Shown here piece after piece: positions 48,454 to 59,595 of a stretch of DNA of 64,000 nucleotides (its first letter is position 1; every line of letters starts with the position of its first letter). Under the pieces are notes generated by a model. It saw only the letters and a list, made by a program, of their open reading frames with translations. It made no database searches and was not told the DNA's origin. The translations under genes were made by a program, and so were the position numbers. Where the stretch lies: assembly GCA_022376515.1 (NCBI GenBank), contig WTXI01000003.1, positions 1,302,001-1,366,000 of the forward strand. The letters are read 5' to 3'. Source of the stretch: Lactifluus volemus (lineage: Eukaryota; Basidiomycota; Agaricomycetes; Russulales; Russulaceae).

Positions 48454-49227
48454 TCAACGAGTCGGACTGCGGCTGCGGCTGCGGTCCCAGTCCCGTCTCC
48501 CACGAGACGAAGCGCTGGAGACACTGCGACGTCCTCGTGGCCGCCTACGGATATCATCCCGTTCTTTCGAGCGTGACCGTGAAGCATACGAGTTGGAGCT
48601 AGAGCTCGATGATTCCGACTCTGCATCAGTGTTAGATGATGATTCTGACCCGGACGACGAGCCTGGGTCGGAGCGGGAAGAGGCCGATGCATTACTTGAT
48701 GACCTAGCCACACACACACATTTTTCGTGAGCCCTATCGACTTGTATGGGAGTTGTGTTAGGCCATATGGGGTACATACCTTTTCGTCCGCTTCTTGGCT
48801 GGTTCTTTGCTACTTTCCCCTCGCGTTGCTTCTCCTTTGCCGCCAAGATCCGATCCGCAGTTCCACTCCTAAAAAAAATACACATCACACACACACACAA
48901 ACAAAGTCAGCCACAGAAATAAAATAAAAAGAAAAGAGGACGAAACTTGTTCTTGAACTCTTCAGGCACTTCCACGGACTGTTTTCCCTCTACTCTTGAT
49001 TTGGTGGGATTTTCGAGCTGTGCGGTACGCGACGGGCGTGATACGTATGGTCGAACGGATTTGCACTCGTATGTAAAGTGGCCTTTTCGCGTAAACGGTG
49101 AGGGTGAGGCAGGGGCACACGACGTAGGTAAGAAGGACGCACCAGTGCGGAGGCATTTCTGACAGATAGTGGAGGACGTGGCGCGGGGGTTGTTCGCGTT
49201 GCGGCGATGAGGCGCAAACTTGGACAT
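48454..49227 (-). CDS. Zinc-knuckle protein, ZCCHC10-like, with Ser/Arg-rich tail
   Basis: The start MSKFAPHRRNANNPRA leads to a CCHC knuckle CQKCLRTGHFTYEC (C-x2-C-x4-H-x4-C). An intron lies within the knuckle after RTG. Then comes VRPYVSRPSRTAQLENP, SGTADRILAAKEKQREGK, and a long Ser-rich acidic stretch ending in RS repeats (RDWDRSRSRSPTR). ZCCHC10 relatives are nuclear; the RS-like tail suggests a link with RNA processing, by inference. Three exons. The ATG at 49227 is preferred over one two codons upstream (49233), with little practical difference. Confidence 0.82.
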
Positions 49228-49461
49228 TTTCAAGGGAGATTGTTGAGTTTAAAGCTTGAAAGTTTGCTCGAGACCTCGACGATGATGCGAGTCGCGTGAG
49301 AAAATCGGTTCCAAGGATCAAGTTACCATTCAAGGCAAGTCAAAGTGCCTCTTAACGCCATAGTTTGCACGACTCAAATAACACAATAGATAACATGGAT
49401 ATACTCAGACGTCGCCTCCCATCGATCTTGATTAGCACGTCCATTCTTCGGCTCATAAGGG

Positions 49462-50689
49462 ATGGGTGGAAAGGCTTTCCTTTCTATCCTTCCGAATGCC
49501 ACGTTCCCGCGCCTCTCACCGACCGTCTACGCCTCACTAAAGTCCAGCCTTCTGCCACGTCTTACACCCCTTTTCCAATACGTCGATGTGCCCCGTGAGG
49601 CCCCGGAGAAGCAGGACCACGGCGACGTAGACTTTATCGTTGCCTGTCCCCACACCTCTGCTTCCAGTGGGCACGAAGAAATCAAACGCGCCCTTGGAGC
49701 GAGCGCTTCCATACCCAGCGGCCAACCTGACGGCGGAGGCACTCACAACTTTGCACTGCATCTGACGGATCTTATTCCGCCTCAGCCCACCGAAGACGCT
49801 GAACCGGTAGAAACGAGTGAGATATACATACAAGTGGATGTCAATATCCGCAACGACGCGCAAGACTGGGAAAACGTGATGTTCTTCCACGCTTATGGGG
49901 ACCTTGGTATGCTCATAGGTCGCCTTGCCGCTAATGTAGGCCTACACTTGGGCGAGCTTGGTCTCAAGGTAAGTTACGTCTGCTATCTGGGTTGTTCGAG
50001 ACCAACATGATGTAACCCAGATGTCGTCTCAAGCACTCGTGCCAACGTACTCTCCCACTTTCGTGCTGTCATCCTCGTTGCTGGACATATTGTCTTTTTT
50101 TGGACTTTCCATGGAAGGATGGAAGTCAGGATTCGAGACACAGCAAGAGGCTTTCGAATGGCTCGCGTCCTCGCGCTTTTACGTGCCTGGACAACTCACC
50201 GATCCAGTATCACGGGCAAAGTCTCGGAGCACCCGCGGCATGTATCAAGCCTTCTTTCTCTGGGACAATGCCAGAGGGAATGCCACCGTGGAAAGCAATA
50301 GTCTGCTTCAGGGAGTGCAGGAAACGACTGATAAGGAAGCCGTCAGGGAATCTGTGAAACAAGAAGCCCTTATTTTTTTCGGCAAACGAGAGGAGCACGA
50401 TGGTTTGGTACAAGCAAATGAGCGAAGGTTGCGCTTGAAAGTCATTTGGAATGGTAGGAAGGTCGGCGAGTGGACAGGTGGGAATGGCCGGTTGACCGGT
50501 AGAGTGATGGCCCATATGAGGCAGACCGTGGGGGAGGAGAAGATCAGCCAAATGACAGAAGAGGAGCTGAAGCAGCATGTCCTTCAGGCAAAAGAGGTGG
50601 TGGAGTTGCAATCAAAGCAGGAACAACAAGCTAGGGAGGAAAGTCAGGTAGATGCGGATATTACTCGCAACGCCGTCCATCTTTCCTAA
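49462..50689 (+). CDS. Conserved fungal protein with nucleotidyltransferase-like GDVD motif, unidentified
   Basis: About 380 residues in two exons (intron near 49969-50020). Seen: LPNATFPRLSPTVYASLKS, QYVDVPREAPEKQDHGDVDF, IYIQVDVNIRND, NVMFFHAYGDLGMLIGRLAA, NVGLHLGELGLK, then SSLLDILSFFGLSMEGWKSG, EAFEWLASSRFYVPGQL, and a Glu/Gln-rich helical end. The HGDVDFIV stretch followed by a second acidic strand (IQVDVNI) resembles the metal site of polymerase-beta-type nucleotidyltransferases, but the GS motif before it is missing, so this is only suggestive. The ATG at 49395 is in another frame and was not used. Confidence 0.7.
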
Positions 50690-50865
50690 CTCCTCCGGTC
50701 TACGAATGGGTTTCTATCTGTTGATCTCGGCACACCCACATCGGCCACATGGGAGCCTTGAGGGGGATACATACATTAAGCGTCCGGAGCCGGTCGGCAG
50801 TATAGTATAGGTAGAACCAATCAAAGGGTAGAAATGATGTTAGGAATGGTATCCCAGTACTGGCT

Positions 50866-51570
50866 TTATTTCTTTTTGATGGCCTTGATTCTGATGGTCT
50901 CGTCTCCAACAAATATACCCTGTACGCGATGGATGTCAGACAACCGGTTGTGAGGTGTAGCCTAATCACTCACTTTGCCTTTATATGGTTCTGGCGGTCT
51001 CCACTTGCGAACCTTTGCAGAAAACAACCCCAACTTGTGCTTGTCGGTGCATTTCAGCACGATTTTTGTAGGGTGAGGAACTTCTGCCTTGATATGGTCG
51101 GGGACCGCGACAATGACGGGATGGCTAAAACCAAGCTTCATGTTGAGCCGCATTCCGCTCATTCCTTCGCCCTTTCCCCTAGGGTCTGCTTCGAGTGCGG
51201 CACGATACCCAATACCGACGAGGTACAGAGGCACGGTGAAACCTTCAGTCATGCCGGTGACCGCGTTTTGGATGAGAGTGCGAGTGAGACCCCACATGGA
51301 CCGCTGCTTCTTGACCTCGGAATTCTCAACATTGAGAGTCAGCGTTCCTGGAATGGCGAAGTCGAGGGTCATGTAAGGCTCGAGGGGGACGGTGGACGTG
51401 CCGAGCGGACCCGTCACGGAGAGCGAGGTGGGCGTCGAGTCGAAAGAAACAGAGGGTTGAAATCGAATTGGAGTTTTGCCGATGTTAGAAGTATGTGCTC
51501 GTGTAACCGCAGAAGAGGAAAAAGAGCGAAAAGCTGAGACCAAGTTCTTTGTGGAATCATTGGTTTTCAA
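50866..51570 (-). CDS. MRPL6: Mitochondrial large-subunit ribosomal protein uL6m
   Basis: This is a bacterial-type uL6: a mitochondrial presequence (LVSAFRSFSSSAVTRAH), SNIGKTPIRFQPSV, SVTGPLGTSTVPL, MWGLTRTLIQNAVTGMTEGF, VPLYLVGIGYRAAL, KLGFSHPVIVAVPDHI, then PTKIVLKCTDKHKLGLFSAK and RKWRPPEPYKGKGI, ending ETIRIKAIKKK. One intron splits PYKGK from GIFVGDE (about 50920-50970). A broken second copy of its 3' half lies at 59596-60044 inside the membrane-protein array. Confidence 0.92.
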
Positions 51571-52169
51571 CTTTGTGGTTAAAGTGCTTTTTCAAAAATC
51601 CTCCTCTCCGGATCATCCGGGCCGTCAATCACAGCTGTTCTCCTCCGACTCAACTTCAGGACCTCGTTTCGATCCGCGTACGTCGCGTTACGTGTATGCC
51701 TTGAGCTGGCAGCTGGCTTGTTCTCACGTCCAAATAGGACTAGTTCGGCTTTTCTTTTGAACATCCATGCCGTGCATTTCATTACCACAAGTGACAAGTA
51801 ACCGCAGTTCTGAATATTCTGAACTGCACCGTGAGGAAAAGCCCTTTCTTTCTCCGCACACTAGTTCTCTCTTTCAAAATTTACCCATGCACATGACGGT
51901 GTATGTACAATGCGGCAGGCTAATTGTGGCAAAATATAGGCGCGCCTAGGTTTCTCTCAGAACACGACACTACTCAAGCAAGTACATAATTTGGGAAGAT
52001 GTAATCAAGAGTCCATACCTCGGTGTCCCGCGCGCTGACAGCACGAATTTTGAGGCGTCTACGAAGCTACCAGGTGCCTATATATGGCTTTAAGGCAAGG
52101 CTCAGGAACGTACGGAATGAAACCGGAAGAGTATATATACCAGGGCTTGTACCCAATACTCCCCGCAAT
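51571..52169. other. 5' flank of MRPL6 and of the first array gene
   Basis: This holds the divergent promoters. A TATA-like tatatatacc run at about 52130-52139, some 35 bp before the array gene's ATG, is shared with copies 2 and 3. Nothing else was recognised. Confidence 0.5.
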
Positions 52170-53543
52170 ATGTCGTCCACCTGCCAAGGCGTTGCCTCGA
52201 ATTCAGAAATTGCTGGGATTGGCGTGCGTACTTATCTTCGGTTCCATTCACTAAACAAAATCAACGCTTTTACCCAGATCCGTATCAACCTTTATGTCAC
52301 TTTAGTGCTCCGCACGATCATCCCGACAGAACCAAAAAATCACGAGATCCTGAGCCACCTCGACATAAATACCGCCGTTGCTTGCCTTGGCCTCCTCCTG
52401 ACAGCTATCACCCAGACGGCCACGAATCAGCTACCACTTTTCGATGCCCTCTTCGTCTTTCACATTGTCTTCTTCCTTGGGCCAATGCAGTTCTTCCGAG
52501 TGAGTGCTCAAGAATTCCGCGACCTTTTCGTCCCCCATTTATGCCCGATGCCGTAGGTAAACATAAGAAAACTATGACCCGCTTCATTATAAGCATCATT
52601 TCCCAGATTGTCGTGATCATCACATTCTTAGGCTGGGGATTGTATTTGTGGTTTCATGTGAAAGACTTCGGCCCACAGAAGGAATGCAATGACAAAGTGA
52701 AGTATGTCATCATGTTCGTCAGCATTAGGGCTACCAACCGCGGGCTGCGCGATTTCTACATCTTTCTCCACATTTATCTCTCTGTGGGACTGCTGGAACT
52801 TCTGGTTCTTCGACTAATAAATATGCGCCGCCTTTTCCGACCAGACGTTGAAGAAACCAAGGAAGAAGTTACGAGAAATGACGAAGGCTCGGCGAGAAGG
52901 GAAGAAGGGTGAGCATGGGTCCTGTTTCTCTCGTACGTCATCTCCGACCTCCGCTTAATTTTGCCATCAGGCCGAAGGCGTTACGATGGGCCCTCCAGAT
53001 TCGCGGGATAGCGGCGCTGTTGATAACAATTCCTTTCTCGTACGCCATATCCGTTTGCCTCGCGTCCAACCCTCTGATTACCGCTTAGGCTTGTACTTGG
53101 GATGCAAGTGATGGCTGAGGAATCGAAAAGAGAAAACAGACCATGGTACTCGAAATGGCCGATTCTTCCTCTTTTGTTCGTTATATCCCTTTGTCCCCCA
53201 ATCAAATCCTTACCAATTACCGTTTAGGTCGACGATTAATGTGATCGCTATGCTAGAGCTGACAGTGAGCGTAGATTTCCAAGGTCTCCAGTCAGATTTA
53301 CTGACTCTGATCAACTGGCAGGTTTGGAGAAATAATGAAAAATATGGCGGGGTTGTCTCGATCGATAATTCATGGGGTTTCGGCCAAGTTCTCGCTGTTG
53401 TGATGATTATAGCAAGTTTATATGAGATCGGCCACGTCCTCCTGGACCGCATCACCTTGAAACGCGCACAGTCAGGAGGGCTTCAAGCGGGGACAGAGGA
53501 AGCATCCCAGGAGGCAAAGGAACATTCAGATACTGTCTCGTAA
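52170..53543 (+). CDS. Array membrane protein, type-1 copy (predicted 7 helices)
   Basis: The first member of the tandem family. Seen: MSSTCQGVASNSEIAGIG, IRINLYVTLVLRTIIP (helix 1), ACLGLLLTAITQTATNQ, LPLFDALFVFHIVFFLG, FIISIISQIVVIITFLGWGL, then the family signature YLWFHVKDFGPQKECNDKVK and YVIMFVSIRATNRGLR, helix IFLHIYLSVGLLELLVL, a charged loop, IAMLELTVWRNNEKYGGVVS and WGFGQVLAVVMIIASLYEIG, ending in a polar tail. Seven hydrophobic segments are predicted, with five or more introns. It differs clearly from the type-2 copies, which suggests an older duplication. One base is missing at the exon end near 52499 relative to the other copies. Function unknown. Confidence 0.65.
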
Positions 53544-54288
53544 CGGTCAAGGGGATCTGGCTGCCGTTGGAGAAGCAGGACAAACGTGGCAGGCCAGAGA
53601 CGGGAGTGGAAGTGTGGAACGGACGTGTAGATACTGCTGATGTAATGAACGCTCTAGAGCCGGACACCACTAGGACACAGGATACACCATTGTCCCTCGT
53701 GAAACAGGTACTAAAGCTGACAAGGGGACAACGTCGACGTCTCTGAACGTACGGTAGTAAGCGCCAGTTCGAGGTCACACGATCACTGGAAGCCCATTCG
53801 AGAAGCCTGAACCAGTGTGGCAAGGTCGAGCTGAGGTTTTGTCAATGTTAGGTGAACATTACCAAGCTTACTGGTCACATCTGAGCGCTGAACAGGCAGG
53901 ACAGAGGTTCTTTGTGGAATCCGAGGGTGAACGTGTTCAAGTTGGCGGTGCGGCCTAGGACACGGCCACACTGCCATGTTCGATCATCCGGGCCGGTTAG
54001 GAACGGGAACGGGGGGCAGGCACAGGTACTTGGCTCCGTACGGTTCCTTACAATGTCGCAATCCGTGCCAAAGTTTCCATTCGGGGGAATTTTATACACA
54101 GCTTCCGGTCGAAGCGACAGCTGATCTGGCAGCTGCTGTACTGTATGTGAGAGGCCCTGATCCCTGATTCCAATTAAGTTACAGCTATTTATATATACCA
54201 GGGATCCCTGTCCTCTAGGCGCTACCGTTGATTGATCCTCATAACCCACCCACCCCAGTCTACTCTTCCCCCCAGCTAGTCCCAGCAC
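53544..54288. other. Array spacer upstream of type-2 copy A
   Basis: This spacer is repeated in part at 56809-57137 and 60130-60400. It contains the TATA-like run at 54186-54200 (tatttatatatacc), about 90 bp before the ATG. No gene was recognised. Confidence 0.5.
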
Positions 54289-55620
54289 ATGCCCGACACA
54301 TCCGGCTGTCAATCCTCAACCGCAGATGTTGCTGGGATTGGTGTGCGTACTTGTCTCCGCCGATCCCCATGTGCTTATAATAACGACAACTTTTTCCCCA
54401 GATACGCGTCAACGTTTACGCGACCTTAGTGCTCCTCGCAATTATCCCCGTAATGCCAGAAACCGAAGAGATCCTCGTTGGTCTTTACTCTATGGCTGGC
54501 TTGGCTGGCCTTGGCCTTCTCGTAACAGCCATCATCCTGACAGCAAAAAATCAGCTGTCACTTTTCGACGCCCTCTTCGTCTTTCACATTCTCTTCTTCC
54601 TTGGTATCGGTGCAACTCCTACCGGTGAGTGCTCCACAAGGAATTTCACGCGCCCTGTTCGTCTCCCGTTTACACGCCCTGATGCGCGTAGGTAAATATA
54701 AGCACAGTATGGCCCGCTTCATCATAGGCGTCGTTTCCCAATTCATCGGGATCTTCGCATTCACGGGCTGGGCATTGTACTTATGGATCCGTGTGAGACA
54801 CTTTGGACCAGAGAACCAATGCAATGACCAAGTCAAGTATTTCTTCATGTTCGTCGACGTAGAAGCTACCGAGCCCTGGCTGCGCGGTATATGGATCGCC
54901 ATCCTCGCTGTTAGCGCTTTGCTGCTGTCGGTTCGCGCTGCAGTACATTCGTTCTCTCGTTATGTCGACCATGAAATCGAGAAACGGAAGAGGGAGATGG
55001 AAGACGAAGAAGATAATGAAGATAAAGATGCGGAGAGGGTGAGTGTTAGAGAACGGGGGTTGACAACGGAGGGGGAAGGTGAGAGAAAGGACAAAGGATG
55101 GTACTTCAAGATGATGATCCTTCAGTTCTTGTACGTCATATCCCTTACTCCCGCTCCCAATACTTACCGATTACCTCTTAGGTGGGCCGTTTACGCGATC
55201 GTCACCCTGGAGCTGATGGTGAGAATACTTGTCTGAGTGTCGCCAGTCGTTCAGTCACATTTACTGATTGACCGCGATCTCCAGGTGTGGCGAAACAATG
55301 TCAATCACGGCGGCGTCGTCACGATGAATGACGCTTACACTTGGGCTTTTGGCCAAGTTCTCGCCGTCGTGATGCTCGCCGCAGCGTTAAATGAGATCGT
55401 CCACTTCCTCCTTGGCCACATCAACGTCAAACGAAAACGCCGCGCCCATCCCAGAGTGACTCAAGTGGAAGGGGCAGCGGACGCCGCGTCTCAGCATCCA
55501 GAGGGACATGTGTATCCACCAGGGAGGCATCCTGGGTACGCCAGTGTTCCTGAACGTACTTACAGCCCGACCTCGCCGGCGCCTCGGGCTGCTGATCAAC
55601 CCATTGGCTTGTTGCGATGA
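54289..55620 (+). CDS. Array membrane protein, type-2 copy A (predicted 7 helices)
   Basis: Five to six exons. Start MPDTSGCQSSTADVAGIG, then IRVNVYATLVLLAIIPV, GLYSMAGLAGLGLLVTAIIL, LSLFDALFVFHILFFLGIG, FIIGVVSQFIGIFAFTGWAL, signature YLWIRVRHFGPENQCNDQVK, WIAILAVSALLLSVRAAVHS, a charged loop (EKRKREMEDEEDNEDKDAER), LWAVYAIVTLELM, VWRNNVNHGGVVTMNDAYTW, FGQVLAVVMLAAALNEIVHF, and a tail with VPERTYSPTSPAPRAADQPI. Seven helices with a polar C-tail give a GPCR-like layout, but no known receptor family is recognised. All splice joints read in phase (the first exon ends after AGIG with donor GTGCGT). It appears intact. Confidence 0.75.
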
Positions 55621-55967
55621 CACCCCTTCGAGAAAACTCTGAAACTTTTGCTTTTTGTGCTAACCAAAAATACCCATCAAAAATCACATTTGTCCTAACG
55701 TTTGTTTCACCCAACTGTATCCGCTGTGTACCTATTAAAGATGCTTTTGTTTTGCTTCGGTCGAGATTCGTACGAATTGCATTGGTAGTCCATACAACTC
55801 TAATATAGAAATACTACATTCACACTACACCTGATACAAAACGGATGAACTCGACATGTCATGCATAAAAGGAACTTGGCTGGAGGGGGCCCCGGGTATG
55901 CACAGCCCCGGAATATGGAAGACCTGACTAATTGTCGCTCTGTGACGGGGTCCGTGTGATTCTCATG
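55621..55967. other. Conserved 3' flank of type-2 copy A
   Basis: Over 200 bp after the stop is almost identical to the flanks of the other two type-2 copies (58446-58770 and 61724-62060), including a tattaaagatgcttttgttt-like stretch near 55733. It marks the repeat unit. Confidence 0.6.
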
Positions 55968-56112
55968 CATTATCCTAAGACAAAGACGTTCCAAATAGGT
56001 TGGTGCCAAGCAAATCCCCTCATTCGTCCTGATATTATGCATGCTCGTCGTTTGGGGGCACGCAGCTTCCCTGCCAGTGGTCTCGAGAATTATGAAACCT
56101 TACAAGGGTGAG
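55968..56112 (-). pseudogene. Broken duplicate of the last ARC1 exon
   Basis: The segment matches the real ARC1 3' end (62066-62210) on the same strand, with a cctaagacaaagacgttcc-like start and the gtctcgagaattatgaaacc region. It carries substitutions and small indels. It ends where the next array unit begins. Confidence 0.75.
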
Positions 56113-56116
56113 GAAT

Positions 56117-56808
56117 CGTGCCCGATGAGATTCGCGGGACAGTGGTGCCGTTGATAACACTTTCTTTCTCGTACGCCATATCCCTTTGTCTTGCATCCGA
56201 TCCCCATCTTCACTGAATACCGCGTAGGCTTGTCCTTGGGCTGCACGTGATGGTCAAGGAATCGAGAGGGGACAGACCATGATACTCGAAATGGCCGATC
56301 TTTCCTCTCTTGTAAGGTGACTTACAAGAGAAGAACCGAGTCATGCGTGAAAATACAAAAGGGCTATCATCAGCCACAAATCTGCATGATGAGTGCAGGG
56401 TTAATAGCCATTTAGTCACGGCCTGCCGCTACAAACAAGTCATGTGATGCTGTTGGTTGCGAATAAGCGCTACCTCACGTCATATCACTTTGTCCAGGTC
56501 GACAATCGCCATGCTGGAGCTTGCCAGCGAGAGTAGTTGACCAAGGTCTCCAGTCAGATTTACTGACCCCGATCAACTGGCAGGTTTGGAGAAGTGATGA
56601 AAATCATGGCGGGATTGTCTCGATCGATAACTCATGGGGCTTCGGCCAAGTTCTCGCTGTCGTGAATCACGATTATTGCAAGTTTATATGAGATTGGCCA
56701 CATCCTCCTGAACTGCGTCACCTTGGAACGCACATATTCCGGAGGGCTTCAAGTGAGGACAGAGGAAGCATCCCAGCAGACAGAGGGACTTTCGGCTGCT
56801 GTCTCGTA
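56117..56808 (+). pseudogene. Decayed 3' half of a type-1 array gene
   Basis: This segment aligns by eye with 53010-53542 of the type-1 gene: the agattcgcggga exon, the PWYSKWPI-like region, and the final VWRN...WGFGQVLAV exon. A small insertion near 56664 (after CTCGCTGTCGTGA) breaks the final helix. The front half, including the signature region, is absent. Confidence 0.75.
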
Positions 56809-57137
56809 ACGGTCAAGGTGGATCTGGCTGCCATTGGATCAGCGGGACAAACGTGGCAGAAAGCAAGAGACGGCAGTGGAAGTGTGCAACGGAACGTGTA
56901 GTTGGCGGTGCGGCAAGTGTTCCATCATTCGGGCAGGCACAGGCACACGGGTTTCGCGACATGAAATGACAGCTGCTGTACGGTACGTGACAGCCTGGTC
57001 CCTGACGCTACAGGTTGTTTTATTTATATACACCGGGGATCCATGTCCTCTAAGCATTACCGTTGATTGGTCCTCACAACCCACCCATCCCAGTCTGCTC
57101 CGAGTCTTACCCCCCCATTAGTCCCGTAGGTCGCAGC
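56809..57137. other. Array spacer upstream of type-2 copy B
   Basis: Similar to 53544-54288 but shorter. The TATA-like ttatttatatacacc run lies at 57020-57034. No gene was recognised. Confidence 0.5.
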
Positions 57138-58445
57138 ATGTCCGACACATCCGCCTGCCAATCCTCAACCGCAGATGTAGCTGGGATTGGTGTGCGTACT
57201 TGACAACTTGTCTGTGCCGATCCTCATGTGCTTATAATAAAGACAACCTTTTCCCCAGATACGCGTCAACGCTTATGCGACCCTATTGCTCCTCGCGATT
57301 ATCCCCGTAATACCAGAAACCGAAGAGATCCTACTTGGCCTTTACTCTATGGCTGGCTTGGCTGGCCTTGGCCTTCTCGTAACAGCCATTATTCTGACAG
57401 CAAAAAATCAGCTGTCACTTTTCGACGCCCTCTTCGTCTTACACCTTCTCTTATTCTTTGGCATCGGTGCAACTCCTACCGGTGAGTGCTTCACAAGGAA
57501 TGTCACGCGCCCTTTTCATCTCCCGTTTACACGCCCTGATGCGCGTAGGTAAATATAAGTACACTATGGTTCGCTTCATCGTAGGGGTCATTTCCCGATT
57601 CATCGGGATCATTGCATTCACGGGCTGGGGATTGTACTTATGGATTCATGCGAGACACTTTGGACCAGAGAACCAATGCAATGACAGGATCAAGTATGTC
57701 GTCATGTTCGTCGACGTAGAAGCTACCAAGCCCTGGCTGCGCGGTATATGGGTTGCCATCCTCGCTGTTAGCGCTGTGCTGCTGTCGGTTCGTGCTGGAG
57801 TATATTCGCTCGTACGTTATCTCCGGCATGAAATCGAGATGGAGGAGAGAGAGAGAGAAGAAAATGAAGATAATGGAGATCAAGATGGGGAGTGGGGAGG
57901 TGAGAGAATGGACAAACGCCCTTCGTACTTGAAATTTACGATCCTTCAACTCTTGTATGTCGTATTCCTTTCTCCCGCTCCCAATACTTACAGATTACCG
58001 CTTAGGTGTACCATTTACGCGATCGTCACCCTGGAGCTGATGGTGAGTGTACTTGTCTGAGAGTTGCTAGTCGCCAGTCGGTCAATCACACTTACTAACT
58101 GACCGCGATCTCCAGATGTGGCGGAACAATCTCAAGCACGGCGGCGTCGTCATGATGAATGACAATTATAGCTGGGCTTTTGGCCAAATTCTCTCCGTGG
58201 TGATGATCGCCGCAGCGTTAAATGAGGTCGTCCACCTCATCCTTGGCCAAATCGAGATCAAGCGCCGCGCGCATCCCAAAGTTACTCAAGTGGAGGAGGC
58301 AGCGGACGCCGTGTCTCAGCATTCAGAGGGACATACGTATCCGCCAAGGAGGCTTCCTGGGCACGTCAGTGTCCCTGAACGTACTTACAGCCCGACCTCG
58401 CCGTCACCTCGGGCTGCCGATCAGCCCATTGGTTTGTTGCAATGA
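57138..58445 (+). CDS. Array membrane protein, type-2 copy B (predicted 7 helices)
   Basis: Very close to copy A in every exon. The signature reads YLWIHARHFGPENQCNDRIK, the fifth helix WVAILAVSAVLLSVRAGVYS, and the tail keeps VPERTYSPTSPSPRAADQPI. The charged loop is shorter (EREREENEDNGDQDGEWGGE) and lacks the VSVRERGLTTEGEGE part found in copies A and C. All exon joints read in phase, so the gene looks intact. It has its own TATA-like run. Confidence 0.75.
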
Positions 58446-58788
58446 CATCCCTTCGAGAAAACTCTGAAACTTCTGCTCCTTGTGCTAACCTCAAATACCC
58501 ATCACACATTTCACTTGTCCTAATGTTTGTTTCACCCCAGTGTATCCGCTGTGTACCTATTAAAGATGCTTTTGTTTTGCTTCAGTCGAGATTCATATGA
58601 ATTTGCATTGGTAGCCCATACAACTCTAATATAGAAATACTACATTCACACTACGCCTGATTCAAAACGGATAAACTCGACAGGCCATGCAAAAAAGGTG
58701 GTCGGAATTTGACTAAAGGGGGCCCCGGGTATGCACAGCCTCGGACCTGACATCAGCGCTCTGTGGTGTCGTGTAATTCTCATATCTA
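58446..58788. other. Conserved 3' flank of type-2 copy B
   Basis: Repeat of 55621-55967. It ends where unrelated sequence begins at about 58789. Confidence 0.55.
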
Positions 58789-59515
58789 TGGATCGTGTTC
58801 AGTTGGGCTGCAGCCACCCTCAGGCCATGGCTCTCATTGGTCAGCGCAGGGTCATGCACCTGACCAGTCAGGCCAGGCTGTAGCTCTGTGTGTGGCTGCT
58901 CTCAGAGAGGGTCAATGTGGGGTCATGCACCTGACCAGTGGTCCAGTTTCAATCTGTGGACTCAGGCCAGGCTGTGGCTCTGTGTGCAGCCACTCTCAGG
59001 CTTCTCTGATTGGCAGGGCTGTTGCACTAAGGCCTGTGGAACCACTAGATTAATAGTACATAGTCTGAGATAGTTATTGATGTAGTAGTTTGTCTGAAAT
59101 ATGAGATCCATCCCCCCACCTACCAGTACAGAGTACTTGGTAGTTCCCTTCCAATCTACAGAGCACTTGGTAGTCCAGGTAGTCCCCTACCAATCTAACA
59201 AGGTCTACAGCACCTACATGGGCTACCTCAGCAGCCTAGAGGCCAGTCCTCTATCTAGGTAGACCATGTTTCCTGATGACCAGGAGCTGATGATGAAGTT
59301 GAGGTGACTGGCTCTTCCATCTCAGAAGCACAGTTACTGGTTTCAATGCAAACTACTGGTCTCAAAGAGACCAGTAATCTCTTTGAGACCAGTAATGTCC
59401 ACTGCAACCTTAACTGTACTTCTGAGATGGAAGTAGGTATGAAAAACTTGCAGGGTCTGTGGGTAGGGGTCCCGGGGGTAGGGGTCAGGGTATGGTTGCC
59501 TCTACCCTGGCCAAA
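58789..59515. repeat. Unrelated inserted block with internal repeats and a 120-bp palindrome
   Basis: This block is absent from the other units. It contains two imperfect repeats of a gggtcatgcacctgaccagt-like sequence (near 58848 and 58920) with ggctctgtgtg motifs between, several acttggtagt-type repeats (59130-59180), and the inverted repeat described separately. No coding motif was recognised. It may be a short transposable element or a composite of several. Confidence 0.55.
59314..59433. repeat. Imperfect inverted repeat, about 120 bp, hairpin-forming
   Basis: The arms begin cttccatctcagaag and end in its reverse complement cttctgagatggaag. The inner parts repeat tactggtctcaaagaga in both directions. 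The centre holds about a dozen mismatched bases. It looks like a small MITE-like or foldback element. Confidence 0.75.
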
Positions 59516-59517
59516 TC

Positions 59518-59592
59518 CTTACTGCGTTTCACACACGGAGTTAGGCGGGGACTGAATTATTTCAATACCTCCTTCCCATCTTTGGAGGTCGC
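59518..59592 (-). pseudogene. Fragment of an internal ARC1 exon
   Basis: It matches 62405-62482 (gattatttcaatacctcctt, then ttcccatctttggaggtcgcc), which encodes KDGKEGGIEIIQPP in ARC1. It carries small deletions. It adjoins the MRPL6 fragment directly. Confidence 0.75.
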
Positions 59593-59595
59593 CTA

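Noticed and set aside
58763..59073. Cys/Ser-rich plus-strand frames in the repeat block as a secreted protein
   Set aside because: They follow the direct repeats and change frame between repeat units. No signal peptide start or homology was seen.
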